From NCBI GenBank assembly GCA_945878745.1, contig CAMDVY010000229.1, positions 1-5,597 on the forward strand: a stretch of DNA of 5,597 nucleotides, given 5' to 3'. This DNA comes from Klebsiella pneumoniae. Its GTDB lineage: Bacteria; Pseudomonadota; Gammaproteobacteria; Pseudomonadales; Azotimanducaceae. Position 1 is the stretch's first letter. Every line of letters begins with the position of its first letter. This document shows, piece by piece, positions 1-5,597 of the stretch. Made by a program: the position numbers and the translations under genes. Under the pieces are notes generated by a model. The model had not been told where the DNA came from. It made no database searches and saw nothing but the letters and a program-made list of their open reading frames with translations.

Positions 1-74
1 ATCGCGGTTTGCACCAGGGACAAGACCGTACGTCGACAAACTCCATGCAAGAGAACATGCGATTCGTCCGTCAT
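1..74 (-). CDS. Possible 5' end of the next gene, cut by window edge
   Basis: An ATG at 72-74 on the minus strand begins a frame that is open to the window edge (24 full codons). It starts MTDESHVLLHGV and continues with CRRTVLSLVQTA. It begins only 4 nt after the stop of the membrane protein gene, the usual spacing for a following operon gene. A weak Shine-Dalgarno (GGA, about 9 nt upstream) is present. The piece is too short to show a domain, signal peptide or family, so I name no product. It may be a chance open frame. Confidence 0.4.
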   Translation of the reverse strand, partial: MTDESHVLLHGVCRRTVLSLVQTA

Positions 75-78
75 CACA

Positions 79-474
79 CTATTCCGGGGCGCATGTTGCC
101 TCTTGTGTACTCAAGCGATATCCCAGCAACCCACATCCGAGAATCAACAGGTTGCCAACGAAGTCCAGCAGCATCCAGTCGGTGAACATGCCGCGTACAA
201 AATAGAAGTAGTAGTTGAAACCGAAAAAAGGCACCGACGCGACAACACCGAAGATGAGAAACGTGCGAGGCACAAATCGAGACGAAAGAATGACAGTACC
301 CACCAGAATCGCCTGTGCACCGAAGCACTGCAATAACAACCGGCTGGTGTCGTTGCCAACAAAGTAGTCCGGTTGCAACCCAAGTGACTCAACCGTTCCC
401 GGGAACAGGAGTGGCCAGGCGCCAAGGCCGAGGAATATGTATGCCAGAATTTTCTGCATGTGGATGGCCCGCAT
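79..474 (-). CDS. Small four-helix inner-membrane protein, family unknown
   Basis: This is a 131-residue hydrophobic protein with four predicted membrane segments, at about residues 7-25, 43-64, 67-92 and 98-118. Visible marks are LGLGAWPLLFPG in helix 1, CFGAQAILVG in helix 2, the aromatic-rich RTFLIFGVVASVPFFGFNYY in helix 3, and DWMLLDFVGNLLILG in helix 4. Asp98 and Asp103 lie at the start of the last helix. I recognise no named family or catalytic motif, so I give no function. The ATG at 474 is preferred over Met6 (459) because it has a strong Shine-Dalgarno (GGAGAG, 6-nt spacer) while Met6 has none. It follows the Coq4-like remnant by 20 nt and ends 4 nt before another start codon, so it probably sits in a small minus-strand operon. 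The composition looks normal and the frame is intact. Confidence 0.82.
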   Translation of the reverse strand: MRAIHMQKILAYIFLGLGAWPLLFPGTVESLGLQPDYFVGNDTSRLLLQCFGAQAILVGTVILSSRFVPRTFLIFGVVASVPFFGFNYYFYFVRGMFTDWMLLDFVGNLLILGCGLLGYRLSTQEATCAPE

Positions 475-480
475 CGATTT

Positions 481-486
481 CTCTCC
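481..486 (-). promoter_or_regulatory. Ribosome binding site of the 474-79 membrane protein gene
   Basis: On the minus strand GGAGAG is followed by a 6-nt spacer and then ATG at 474. It decides the start of the membrane protein gene: the next in-frame Met (459) has no comparable purine-rich site upstream. It lies just after the TGA that ends the degenerate gene. Confidence 0.75.
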
Positions 487-494
487 AGCAAAAA

Positions 495-919
495 TCAGGA
501 CGGATGAGTGTCCGGTCGATCCTTGATCACAGCAAGAACCTCGATTCCAAATCTGCTACGAATTTCGCGCAGTGGCCTATACATTAACGACTCATGCCCT
601 GCACATGGCCATCGCTCTCGCTAACGGGCACAACGCCATAGGGTACGAACGACCAGATAAGGTGCAACCGCCAAAGCATGGAACGTGTCGCCCAACGGCA
701 GCTTGCTGTAGATGTCGAACGACTCGCGCAGCAGGTAGCCACGGATGGCCGACGGCCCACCTGTCGTGCCGAACAGGCTTGCGCACTTGACAACCGCCTC
801 GTGCGGCATCGATACACCGCAACCGTAGACGACTTGCACCACATCGTGAGACCGAAAAAAGTCGCGCACCGGTCAGGCACCACGAAGTTAACCTTGATTC
901 GACAATAATCGGCAGTATT
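495..919 (-). pseudogene. Decayed gene for a Coq4-like protein (frameshift plus in-frame TAG)
   Basis: The minus-strand frame from 872 to 624 has coding-like codon use, with mostly G or C in third position, and a sensible protein: VRDFFRSHDVVQVVYGCG, then SMPHEAVVKCASLFGTTGG, then RGYLLRESFDIYSKLPLGD. It stops at TAG (621-623), but the same frame continues open to TGA at 495-497 with a plausible tail (RERWPCAGHESLMYRPLREI, ending RPDTHPS). That stop lies 20 nt before the next gene, as expected for a true gene end. Upstream, another frame (919 to about 861) reads IKVNFVVPDR and would join if one base were restored, perhaps in the T6 run (855-860). The residues HDVVQ, eleven residues, then E match the Coq4 signature HDxxH-x11-E with the second His replaced by Gln. 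Coq4 acts in ubiquinone biosynthesis; the bacterial relatives' role is less clear. No N-terminal start was found. Family assignment is inference from this motif only. Sequencing error could mimic the lesions. Confidence 0.5.
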
Positions 920-979
920 TCAGGCACACCTCCCATCGCAATGTCGGGCAGCGCTCTCCGCTACAGCGGTGGTCTCTTT

Positions 980-1018
980 GTAGGAGCGGTCTCCGACCGC
1001 GATAGAAATCGCGCCTAC
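980..1018. repeat. GTAG-type REP dimer (two head-to-head REP hairpins)
   Basis: This is a 39-nt imperfect palindrome. The outer arms 980-988 and 1010-1018 pair at 8 of 9 positions, each arm starting GTAGG when read inward. Inside are two perfect hairpins: GCGGTC (986-991) with GACCGC (995-1000), loop TCC; and CGCGAT (998-1003) with ATCGCG (1008-1013), loop AGAA. GTAG followed by a GC-rich hairpin is the form of REP elements mobilised by REP-associated tyrosine transposases (RAYTs), known for example as SMAG elements in Stenotrophomonas. Here one unit reads on the plus strand (from 980) and one on the minus strand (from 1018), a BIME-like pair overlapping by about 3 nt. No T-run follows on the minus strand, so it is not a standard intrinsic terminator, though it could stabilise or attenuate the nuo-SDR transcript end. 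The palindrome is seen directly; the family assignment is inference. Confidence 0.75.
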
Positions 1019-1893
1019 GCGCTGGGGCTGATATCCACACCAAAATGCTGCTCGAACGCAGCGTAATAATCTGCATCCCCATCGATGGCTCCGAGCGCCG
1101 TCCAAGCTGCATCACCCATGGCATTTCGTCCGGCGATCATGCTTGCGCCACCCCAGCTTGAGGCATACCGCAGCTTTGGCTGACTGGTAGTGATCGCCTC
1201 GTGAATCAACCGGCCGACTTCCATTGGATCCGTCGCTTCGCTGATGCCCCGCGCATAGAACTGGAACATGCGCCGATAGGCCGCCGCATAGGCGCCAGAA
1301 CCTTCGGGGTGATCCGTATTCTTGGCGAAGATGGCGGATTTGGTGACACCAGGTTCGATGATGGCGACACGAATACCAAACGGTGCTACTTCCTGCGCGA
1401 GTCCTTCGCTCATACCTTCCAGCGCCCATTTCGACGTGACGTAAGGTTGTTGTGCAATGGCGGCAACCCGTCCGACCACGGAAGAGACGTTGATGATCGA
1501 ACCACTGCGTCTTTCACGCATCTGCGGCAGTACTGCCTGGATACACCGGACCGCGCCGTAGAAGTTGACGTTCATCGTCTCTTCGTACAACGAGATCGGA
1601 CACTCTTCGGTTACCGCGTTGCCGCCAATGCCGGCATTGTTCACAAGATGGTCGACACGACCTGCTTCACCAAGAATTCGCTTGAAGCCTTCACGAACCG
1701 ATGCGTCATCGGCAACATCGAGTTCCACCAGTTCCACATTGACACCAGCCTGCGCCGCCATGCCCTTGAGCTTTTCCGCCTTGGCGAGAGAACGCACCGT
1801 GCCATACACCTGATGCCCATGCGCGGCCAGCACAATCGCGGTCGCACGACCGATACCGGAATTTGCACCGGTGACTACACAGACAGGCTTCAT
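1015..1893 (-). CDS. Classical short-chain dehydrogenase/reductase (SDR), substrate unknown
   Basis: This is a 292-residue soluble NAD(P)-dependent oxidoreductase with all the marks of a classical SDR. The Rossmann glycine motif TGANSGIG is at 8-15, Asp59 lies in LDV, and NNAG is at 85-88. The catalytic set is Asn110 (NVNFYG), Ser138 (NVSSVVG), Tyr151 and Lys155 (YVTSK), followed by PG at 181-182. Arg34 just after the second strand (TVRS) hints at NADP(H) preference. The tail beyond about residue 190 is longer than in minimal 250-residue SDRs and resembles the 17-beta-hydroxysteroid/retinol dehydrogenase-like group; that is inference and gives no substrate. The ATG at 1893 has a good Shine-Dalgarno (TGGAG, 6-nt spacer). 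The gene starts 28 nt after nuoN on the same strand with no visible terminator or promoter between, so co-transcription with nuo is likely. The TAG stop (1015-1017) falls inside a REP-like palindrome. Confidence 0.95.
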   Translation of the reverse strand: MKPVCVVTGANSGIGRATAIVLAAHGHQVYGTVRSLAKAEKLKGMAAQAGVNVELVELDVADDASVREGFKRILGEAGRVDHLVNNAGIGGNAVTEECPISLYEETMNVNFYGAVRCIQAVLPQMRERRSGSIINVSSVVGRVAAIAQQPYVTSKWALEGMSEGLAQEVAPFGIRVAIIEPGVTKSAIFAKNTDHPEGSGAYAAAYRRMFQFYARGISEATDPMEVGRLIHEAITTSQPKLRYASSWGGASMIAGRNAMGDAAWTALGAIDGDADYYAAFEQHFGVDISPSA

Positions 1894-1921
1894 GTTGTAC
1901 TCCAGCAGCAGAAGATCCGCT

Positions 1922-3373
1922 TCACGTTAACACCATCTGCTGCGCCAGCGTGAACAGTGCTTCCGGAAAAACACCGAACCAGATCGTCGCGATCGTTAGC
2001 ACCAACAACATGATTCCGCTGATCGTGCCGAGCCAACTGCGAAGATCTGCATCGCTACGCTCAGCGATTGCCTCACCATCCAGCATCACATTGATTACCC
2101 GCAGGTAATAGAACACGCCCATCGCACTGGCGACGACGACGCCGCCCACGAGCCACCACTGGTCTGCCTGGACACCGGCGGTGAGTATCACCAGTTTGCC
2201 AATGAAACCTGCGGTCAGCGGAATCCCGGCCAGGGACAGCAGCATCGTGATCAGCACCGCCGCAGCAAAGGGCTGGCGACGGAACAAGCCCCGGTACTGT
2301 TCCAGGTTCTCATGATCGAGCTGCCCCAATGGGCTCGACAGCTGCGTCATGACACCGAACATGCCCAATGAAGCCATTACGTACCCGATCAGAAACACCC
2401 CCGCCGCACGGTTGGCATCATCACCCGGCAACACCAGCGTGATGGCGAGAAAGCCAAAGTTGGCGATCGACGAATACGCCAGCAGCCGTTTCAGATTCGA
2501 CTGGTTGATGGCCAGCAGGCTGCCCACCAGCATCGACGCAAGCGCGAGGCCAACCACTACGGTCGGAACCATCGACGAAGTACCGCCAACGTCCGTGTGC
2601 AGCAGGCGTAACGCAACCACGAACGCACCGATCTTGACGACCGTTGCGAGGTACGCAGTCACCGGCAATGGCGCCGCTTCATAGACGTCGGCAGTCCACT
2701 GATGGAACGGCACAAACGAGAGTTTGAAGGCGACCCCCGCCAGCAGCATGAGTGCACCCGTTGTCACCAACGGTGAACCGGAACCCGCACTCGCCAGCGC
2801 AGTTGCCAGTGTGTTGATATCGAGACGACCAAGCTCTGCATAGATCAACGCAACACCAAACAGGATGGTCGCCGTAGCTGCTGCGGACAACACCAGATAT
2901 TTGATACCACCTTCGATCGAACGCGAGCGATCCACGGTATACGCAACCGCACCGACCATGGGCAGACTCAGCAGTTCGAGACCGAGCAACAGCGTCGCAG
3001 CGTGATTGGCTGCGGCCAGCGTCAGCGCACCGACGGTCGCGACCCCGAGCAGCAGGTAAAGTTCTTCTCGATTGTCACGGTATCCATCGAAGTATGCCGG
3101 GCACAGCACCAACACACCCAGTGTCGTGATCAGGATCAGCGCCATCGCAAAACGCGCGAGACCGTCGACCTCGATCAGCGCGGTAACTGCAACCGATCCC
3201 GGATCAACACCGAACCACGCCGGTGCAATACTTGCGAGTGCAAGGCTGACCCCGGCAATGGAAAGCCCCGCAGCCACTCGATGACTACGTCGAACCGAGA
3301 TCCCGATCATCACGGCCACCACCGTGCCCGCGGTGATCAGCAGCGGCAACAGGGCCGAGACCTGGGCGTTCAC
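1922..3373 (-). CDS. nuoN: NADH-quinone oxidoreductase subunit N
   Basis: This is the antiporter-like subunit of complex I nearest the quinone-reducing arm among L, M and N, located in the inner membrane. It has 483 residues, against 485 in E. coli NuoN. The start is a GTG at 3371-3373 that overlaps the nuoM stop as GTGA; the resulting N-terminus (ALLPLLI at 7-13) fits the family. A purine-rich stretch (GAGCGGGG) just upstream may serve as ribosome binding site. Residues equivalent to the E. coli functional charges sit at identical or nearly identical positions: Glu133 (GLELLSLP), Lys217 (FKLSFVPFHQWTADVY), Lys247 (ATVVKIGAF) and Lys393 (GFIGKLVIL; E. coli 395). The motif NQSNLKRLLAYSSIANFG lies at 290-307. 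Translational coupling to nuoM is the likely mode of expression. nuoN is usually the last nuo gene, and here it ends 28 nt before the dehydrogenase gene. Confidence 0.98.
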   Translation of the reverse strand: MNAQVSALLPLLITAGTVVAVMIGISVRRSHRVAAGLSIAGVSLALASIAPAWFGVDPGSVAVTALIEVDGLARFAMALILITTLGVLVLCPAYFDGYRDNREELYLLLGVATVGALTLAAANHAATLLLGLELLSLPMVGAVAYTVDRSRSIEGGIKYLVLSAAATATILFGVALIYAELGRLDINTLATALASAGSGSPLVTTGALMLLAGVAFKLSFVPFHQWTADVYEAAPLPVTAYLATVVKIGAFVVALRLLHTDVGGTSSMVPTVVVGLALASMLVGSLLAINQSNLKRLLAYSSIANFGFLAITLVLPGDDANRAAGVFLIGYVMASLGMFGVMTQLSSPLGQLDHENLEQYRGLFRRQPFAAAVLITMLLSLAGIPLTAGFIGKLVILTAGVQADQWWLVGGVVVASAMGVFYYLRVINVMLDGEAIAERSDADLRSWLGTISGIMLLVLTIATIWFGVFPEALFTLAQQMVLT

Positions 3374-4914
3374 CGTGCCACCCCGCTCGCAGACAACGCA
3401 TCAAACGCGTGCATCGACGCACTCGCCGTATCGATCACCGGTTGCGGATACAAACCAAGGCCAATGAGCAGGATGAGGAGCGACACCACAATGGTCAGTT
3501 CGCGCCATGACAGGTCTGTTGGCGTCGACGACGGGTTGGTCGTACTCACACTCACCGCTCCGTGCAACGTTCGCTGCACCATGATCAGCGAATACAGCAC
3601 CGAGAGGACCAGACCCACCGATGCGGTGATCGCAATCAACGGCGCGACAGAGAAGGCTCCGGACAGAATCAGGAACTCACCGACAAAATTGCCCAGACCC
3701 GGCAGACCCAGCGTGGCCAGCGCGAAGAACATCAACAGCCGCGGCAGGTTTGGCAGTTGTGTCGACAAGCCACCCAACTGGCGCATGTCGCGCGTGCCGT
3801 ACCGTTCATGGATTTCACCACAGAGGATGAACAAGGCGGCGGCGGACAGACCATGAGCGATCATCTGCACCACAACGCCGATCAACGCCTGTTCTGTCCC
3901 CGCATAGATGCCGATCAGGACAAATCCCATATGGCTGATACCGGTGTAAGCGATCAGGCGTTTGATGTCATGCTGCGAGAACGCCACAACAGCGCCGTAC
4001 ACGACGCCAATAACGCCCATCCACATGGCAAATGGCGCAATCTCCAGGGACGCATTCGGAAACAGCGGAATACCAAACCGCAACAAGCCATATGCCGCAG
4101 TCTTGAGCAGCAGACCGGCAACGTCAGCTGCACCGGATGTTGGTGCGTTCGCATGTGCATCCGGCAACCAGCCGTGCAGCGGCACCATCGGCATCTTCAC
4201 GGCAAAGGCGATGAAAAAGCCAAGCATCAACAACCATTCGACCGAAGAACCCATGGGCGTGCCCAGCAGGTCGTGATAGTCGAATGACAGGAGCCCCGTA
4301 CTCTGACTGTTCACAAATACCAGCCCGATGATGGATACCAGCAACAACAGCCCTGACGCCTGTGTGTAGATGACAAACTTCACGGCTGCCTGTTGCCGCG
4401 ACTTGCCACCGGGCGGGTCGTAACCCCGGAGCGCAATCAGGAAGTACATCGGCACCAGCATCATTTCCCAGAAGAAAAAGAACAGCAGCAGATCGAGTGC
4501 GAGGAAAACACCGATCACACCAACCAGATTCCACAGCAGATTGAGATGGAAAAACCCTGGGTCCGCATCGGTGTCACGCCACGAACTGGCAACGGCCATG
4601 ACACCAAGCAGATACGCCAGCACGATCATCAGGATCGACAACCCATCCAGACCGAGGTGGAAGCTCGCGCCAATCGCCGGGATCCAGTTGGCCCGGTACT
4701 CCATCGTCCATTGCGGTGCCGCGTCGCTGGTCGTAGCGAAGCCGGCGCCGGTGAATGAAAAATCCTGCGTCAGCCACAGCCACAATGACAGGCCAAGGCC
4801 AGTCAACAAGCTGACCAGCGCCAACCAGCGCGGTGCAGCGCTGGACCATCGGCCACTCTGCCAACTGGCCGCGCCACCGATCAGCGGGATGAGAATCAAC
4901 CAGACAAGCGTCAT
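3370..4914 (-). CDS. nuoM: NADH-quinone oxidoreductase subunit M
   Basis: This is the middle antiporter-like proton-pumping subunit of complex I, a multi-spanning inner-membrane protein. It is 514 residues long, close to the 509 of E. coli NuoM. I chose the ATG at 4914 because the protein then begins MTLVWLILIPLIGG, as the family does. The frame stays open to 4974, but that would add 20 residues without homology inside the end of nuoL. The Shine-Dalgarno is weak (GAG about 9 nt upstream), so coupling to nuoL termination is likely. Key charged residues are present at the expected places with a constant offset of 6 from E. coli: Glu150 (FWEMMLVP), Lys240 (FAVKMPMVPLHGWLPDAH), Lys271 (LLKTAAYGLLRF) and Glu413 (NFVGEFLIL). 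The motif QHDIKRLIAYTGISHMG lies at about 314-330. The stop TGA at 3370-3372 overlaps the nuoN start. I see no damage or odd composition. Confidence 0.98.
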   Translation of the reverse strand: MTLVWLILIPLIGGAASWQSGRWSSAAPRWLALVSLLTGLGLSLWLWLTQDFSFTGAGFATTSDAAPQWTMEYRANWIPAIGASFHLGLDGLSILMIVLAYLLGVMAVASSWRDTDADPGFFHLNLLWNLVGVIGVFLALDLLLFFFFWEMMLVPMYFLIALRGYDPPGGKSRQQAAVKFVIYTQASGLLLLVSIIGLVFVNSQSTGLLSFDYHDLLGTPMGSSVEWLLMLGFFIAFAVKMPMVPLHGWLPDAHANAPTSGAADVAGLLLKTAAYGLLRFGIPLFPNASLEIAPFAMWMGVIGVVYGAVVAFSQHDIKRLIAYTGISHMGFVLIGIYAGTEQALIGVVVQMIAHGLSAAALFILCGEIHERYGTRDMRQLGGLSTQLPNLPRLLMFFALATLGLPGLGNFVGEFLILSGAFSVAPLIAITASVGLVLSVLYSLIMVQRTLHGAVSVSTTNPSSTPTDLSWRELTIVVSLLILLIGLGLYPQPVIDTASASMHAFDALSASGVAR

Positions 4915-4924
4915 GACACGATAC

Positions 4925-5597
4925 TCATGTGAACGCCACCAGGCCCAGCAACACACACAATCCGATCGCTGCAACTGCAGCGTAACCGCGCAGGTTGCCG
5001 TTCTGTGTCATTGCTATCGTCGTACCCAGACCACGCAGACCGAGCGGAACCACGCCGAGGATCTGATCAAGGATGTCGCTGCGATTCACGTTCGCCAGCC
5101 AGACAAACGGGCGTACAAACAACAGACCGTACAGCGCATCAAACCCCCAGGCGTTGCGCCACAACCTGCCGATCGGCCCGGTGACCCCATGTGCGGCCAG
5201 AGCGGCCGGCAGTTGAGGTGCGCGCAGGAACAGCATCCAAGCCAGCGTTATTCCAGCCAGGGAGACCAGCACTGGAAGATGCTCGATCAAGGCACTGTCA
5301 GCGGTAGCGGCGACCTGCTCGGAAAACAGACCATCCAGCGGCAGGTGAATGTAGCCGCCGATCAGGGACAGCACCAACAACACCGCGAGGGGAATGTGAT
5401 GGCTGAGCGCCCGTGTGGACGTTGGAGCAGCGGTGTGCGTATCGGTCGTGTGGTGCCATCGCTCCGGTCCGAAAAACACCACGAAGATCAGACGGAAGCT
5501 GTACAGCGCAGTGAGAAAGGCACCGAACAGCCCGGCCATCCACAGACCATGGTGGCCGCTCAGATAAGCCTGATGCAGGATCTCATCCTTCGAAAAG
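4925..5597 (-). CDS. nuoL: NADH-quinone oxidoreductase subunit L, C-terminal part (5' end outside window)
   Basis: This is the distal antiporter-like subunit of complex I, an inner-membrane protein that takes part in proton pumping. The frame is open to the window edge; 223 codons are visible, against about 610 residues in E. coli NuoL. The visible part opens with FSKDEIL, the conserved TM12 motif whose Lys corresponds to E. coli NuoL Lys399. Hydrophobic segments follow at visible residues about 18-42, 68-85, 106-124 and 203-221. Between the last two lies NAWGFDALYG and an amphipathic stretch (about 150-195), where the long lateral helix of NuoL is expected. The loop at about 47-67 is rich in His and Thr. 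The gene ends with TGA at 4925-4927, 10 nt before nuoM. The ATG at 5539 is internal, because the family motif continues upstream of it. The identification is firm; only the truncation limits it. Confidence 0.96.
   Translation of the reverse strand, partial: FSKDEILHQAYLSGHHGLWMAGLFGAFLTALYSFRLIFVVFFGPERWHHTTDTHTAAPTSTRALSHHIPLAVLLVLSLIGGYIHLPLDGLFSEQVAATADSALIEHLPVLVSLAGITLAWMLFLRAPQLPAALAAHGVTGPIGRLWRNAWGFDALYGLLFVRPFVWLANVNRSDILDQILGVVPLGLRGLGTTIAMTQNGNLRGYAAVAAIGLCVLLGLVAFT

Noticed and set aside
495..584. Separate 29-codon gene starting at the ATG at 584 on the minus strand.
   Set aside because: It is in frame with the upstream 82-codon stretch and separated from it by a single TAG, so it is better read as the tail of the same decayed gene. 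I see no ribosome binding site of its own.
624..869. Intact 82-residue gene starting at GTG 869 on the minus strand.
   Set aside because: It would start only seven residues before the HD motif, lacks a ribosome binding site, and leaves the open stretch after the TAG unexplained. A broken longer gene fits better, although a short live product cannot be excluded.
958..969. Small palindrome CCGCT-AC-AGCGG next to the REP pair.
   Set aside because: The 2-nt loop is too short for a stable hairpin, and a 12-nt palindrome is not rare enough to call an operator.
980..1018. Rho-independent terminator after the dehydrogenase gene.
   Set aside because: The hairpins are strong but no T-run follows on the minus strand, and the GTAG termini point to a REP element instead.
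1201..1953. Plus-strand open frame of 250 codons opposite the dehydrogenase.
   Set aside because: It is antisense to an SDR with all catalytic motifs intact, and its translation shows no family features.
3002..4287. Two long plus-strand open frames (3002-3856 and 3562-4287) opposite nuoN and nuoM.
   Set aside because: They lie antisense to well-conserved genes, are rich in Arg, Gln and His with no domain pattern, and are the usual mirror of GC-rich coding sequence.
4915..4974. Longer nuoM start at 4974.
   Set aside because: It adds 20 residues rich in Cys and Trp that overlap the nuoL end and do not fit the NuoM N-terminus, which begins at the ATG at 4914.

Overview
The window is a stretch of a moderately GC-rich proteobacterial chromosome. 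All supported genes lie on the minus strand, so the gene order runs from high to low coordinates. The NuoL, NuoM and NuoN sequences resemble the E. coli subunits closely, and there is a GTAG-type REP palindrome. Together these suggest a gammaproteobacterium, but nothing here fixes the genus.

From 5597 down to 1922 lies the 3' end of a complex I operon: the C-terminal part of nuoL (cut by the window edge), a complete nuoM and a complete nuoN. These encode the three antiporter-like membrane subunits of the proton-pumping NADH:quinone oxidoreductase. Spacing is tight (10 nt between nuoL and nuoM; a 4-nt GTGA overlap between nuoM and nuoN), and the key charged residues are present. A classical short-chain dehydrogenase/reductase (1893-1015) follows nuoN after 28 nt, probably as a passenger on the same transcript. 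Its stop codon lies inside a 39-nt palindrome (980-1018) made of two head-to-head GTAG REP hairpins.

The stretch from 979 to 475 has no intact gene. It holds what I read as a decayed gene (about 919-495). The protein fragments show an HDxxQ-x11-E pattern that matches the Coq4-family signature HDxxH-x11-E except for one His-to-Gln change. The reading frame is broken by one frameshift and one in-frame TAG. A four-helix membrane protein of unknown family (474-79) follows 20 nt later with a good ribosome binding site. The start of another minus-strand reading frame (74 to the window edge) begins 4 nt after its stop.

Most of the window is ordinary energy-metabolism sequence and I see no new multi-gene system. 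The most interesting parts are the Coq4-like remnant, a family linked to ubiquinone, near the genes of a quinone-reducing complex, and the REP dimer that supplies the dehydrogenase stop codon.
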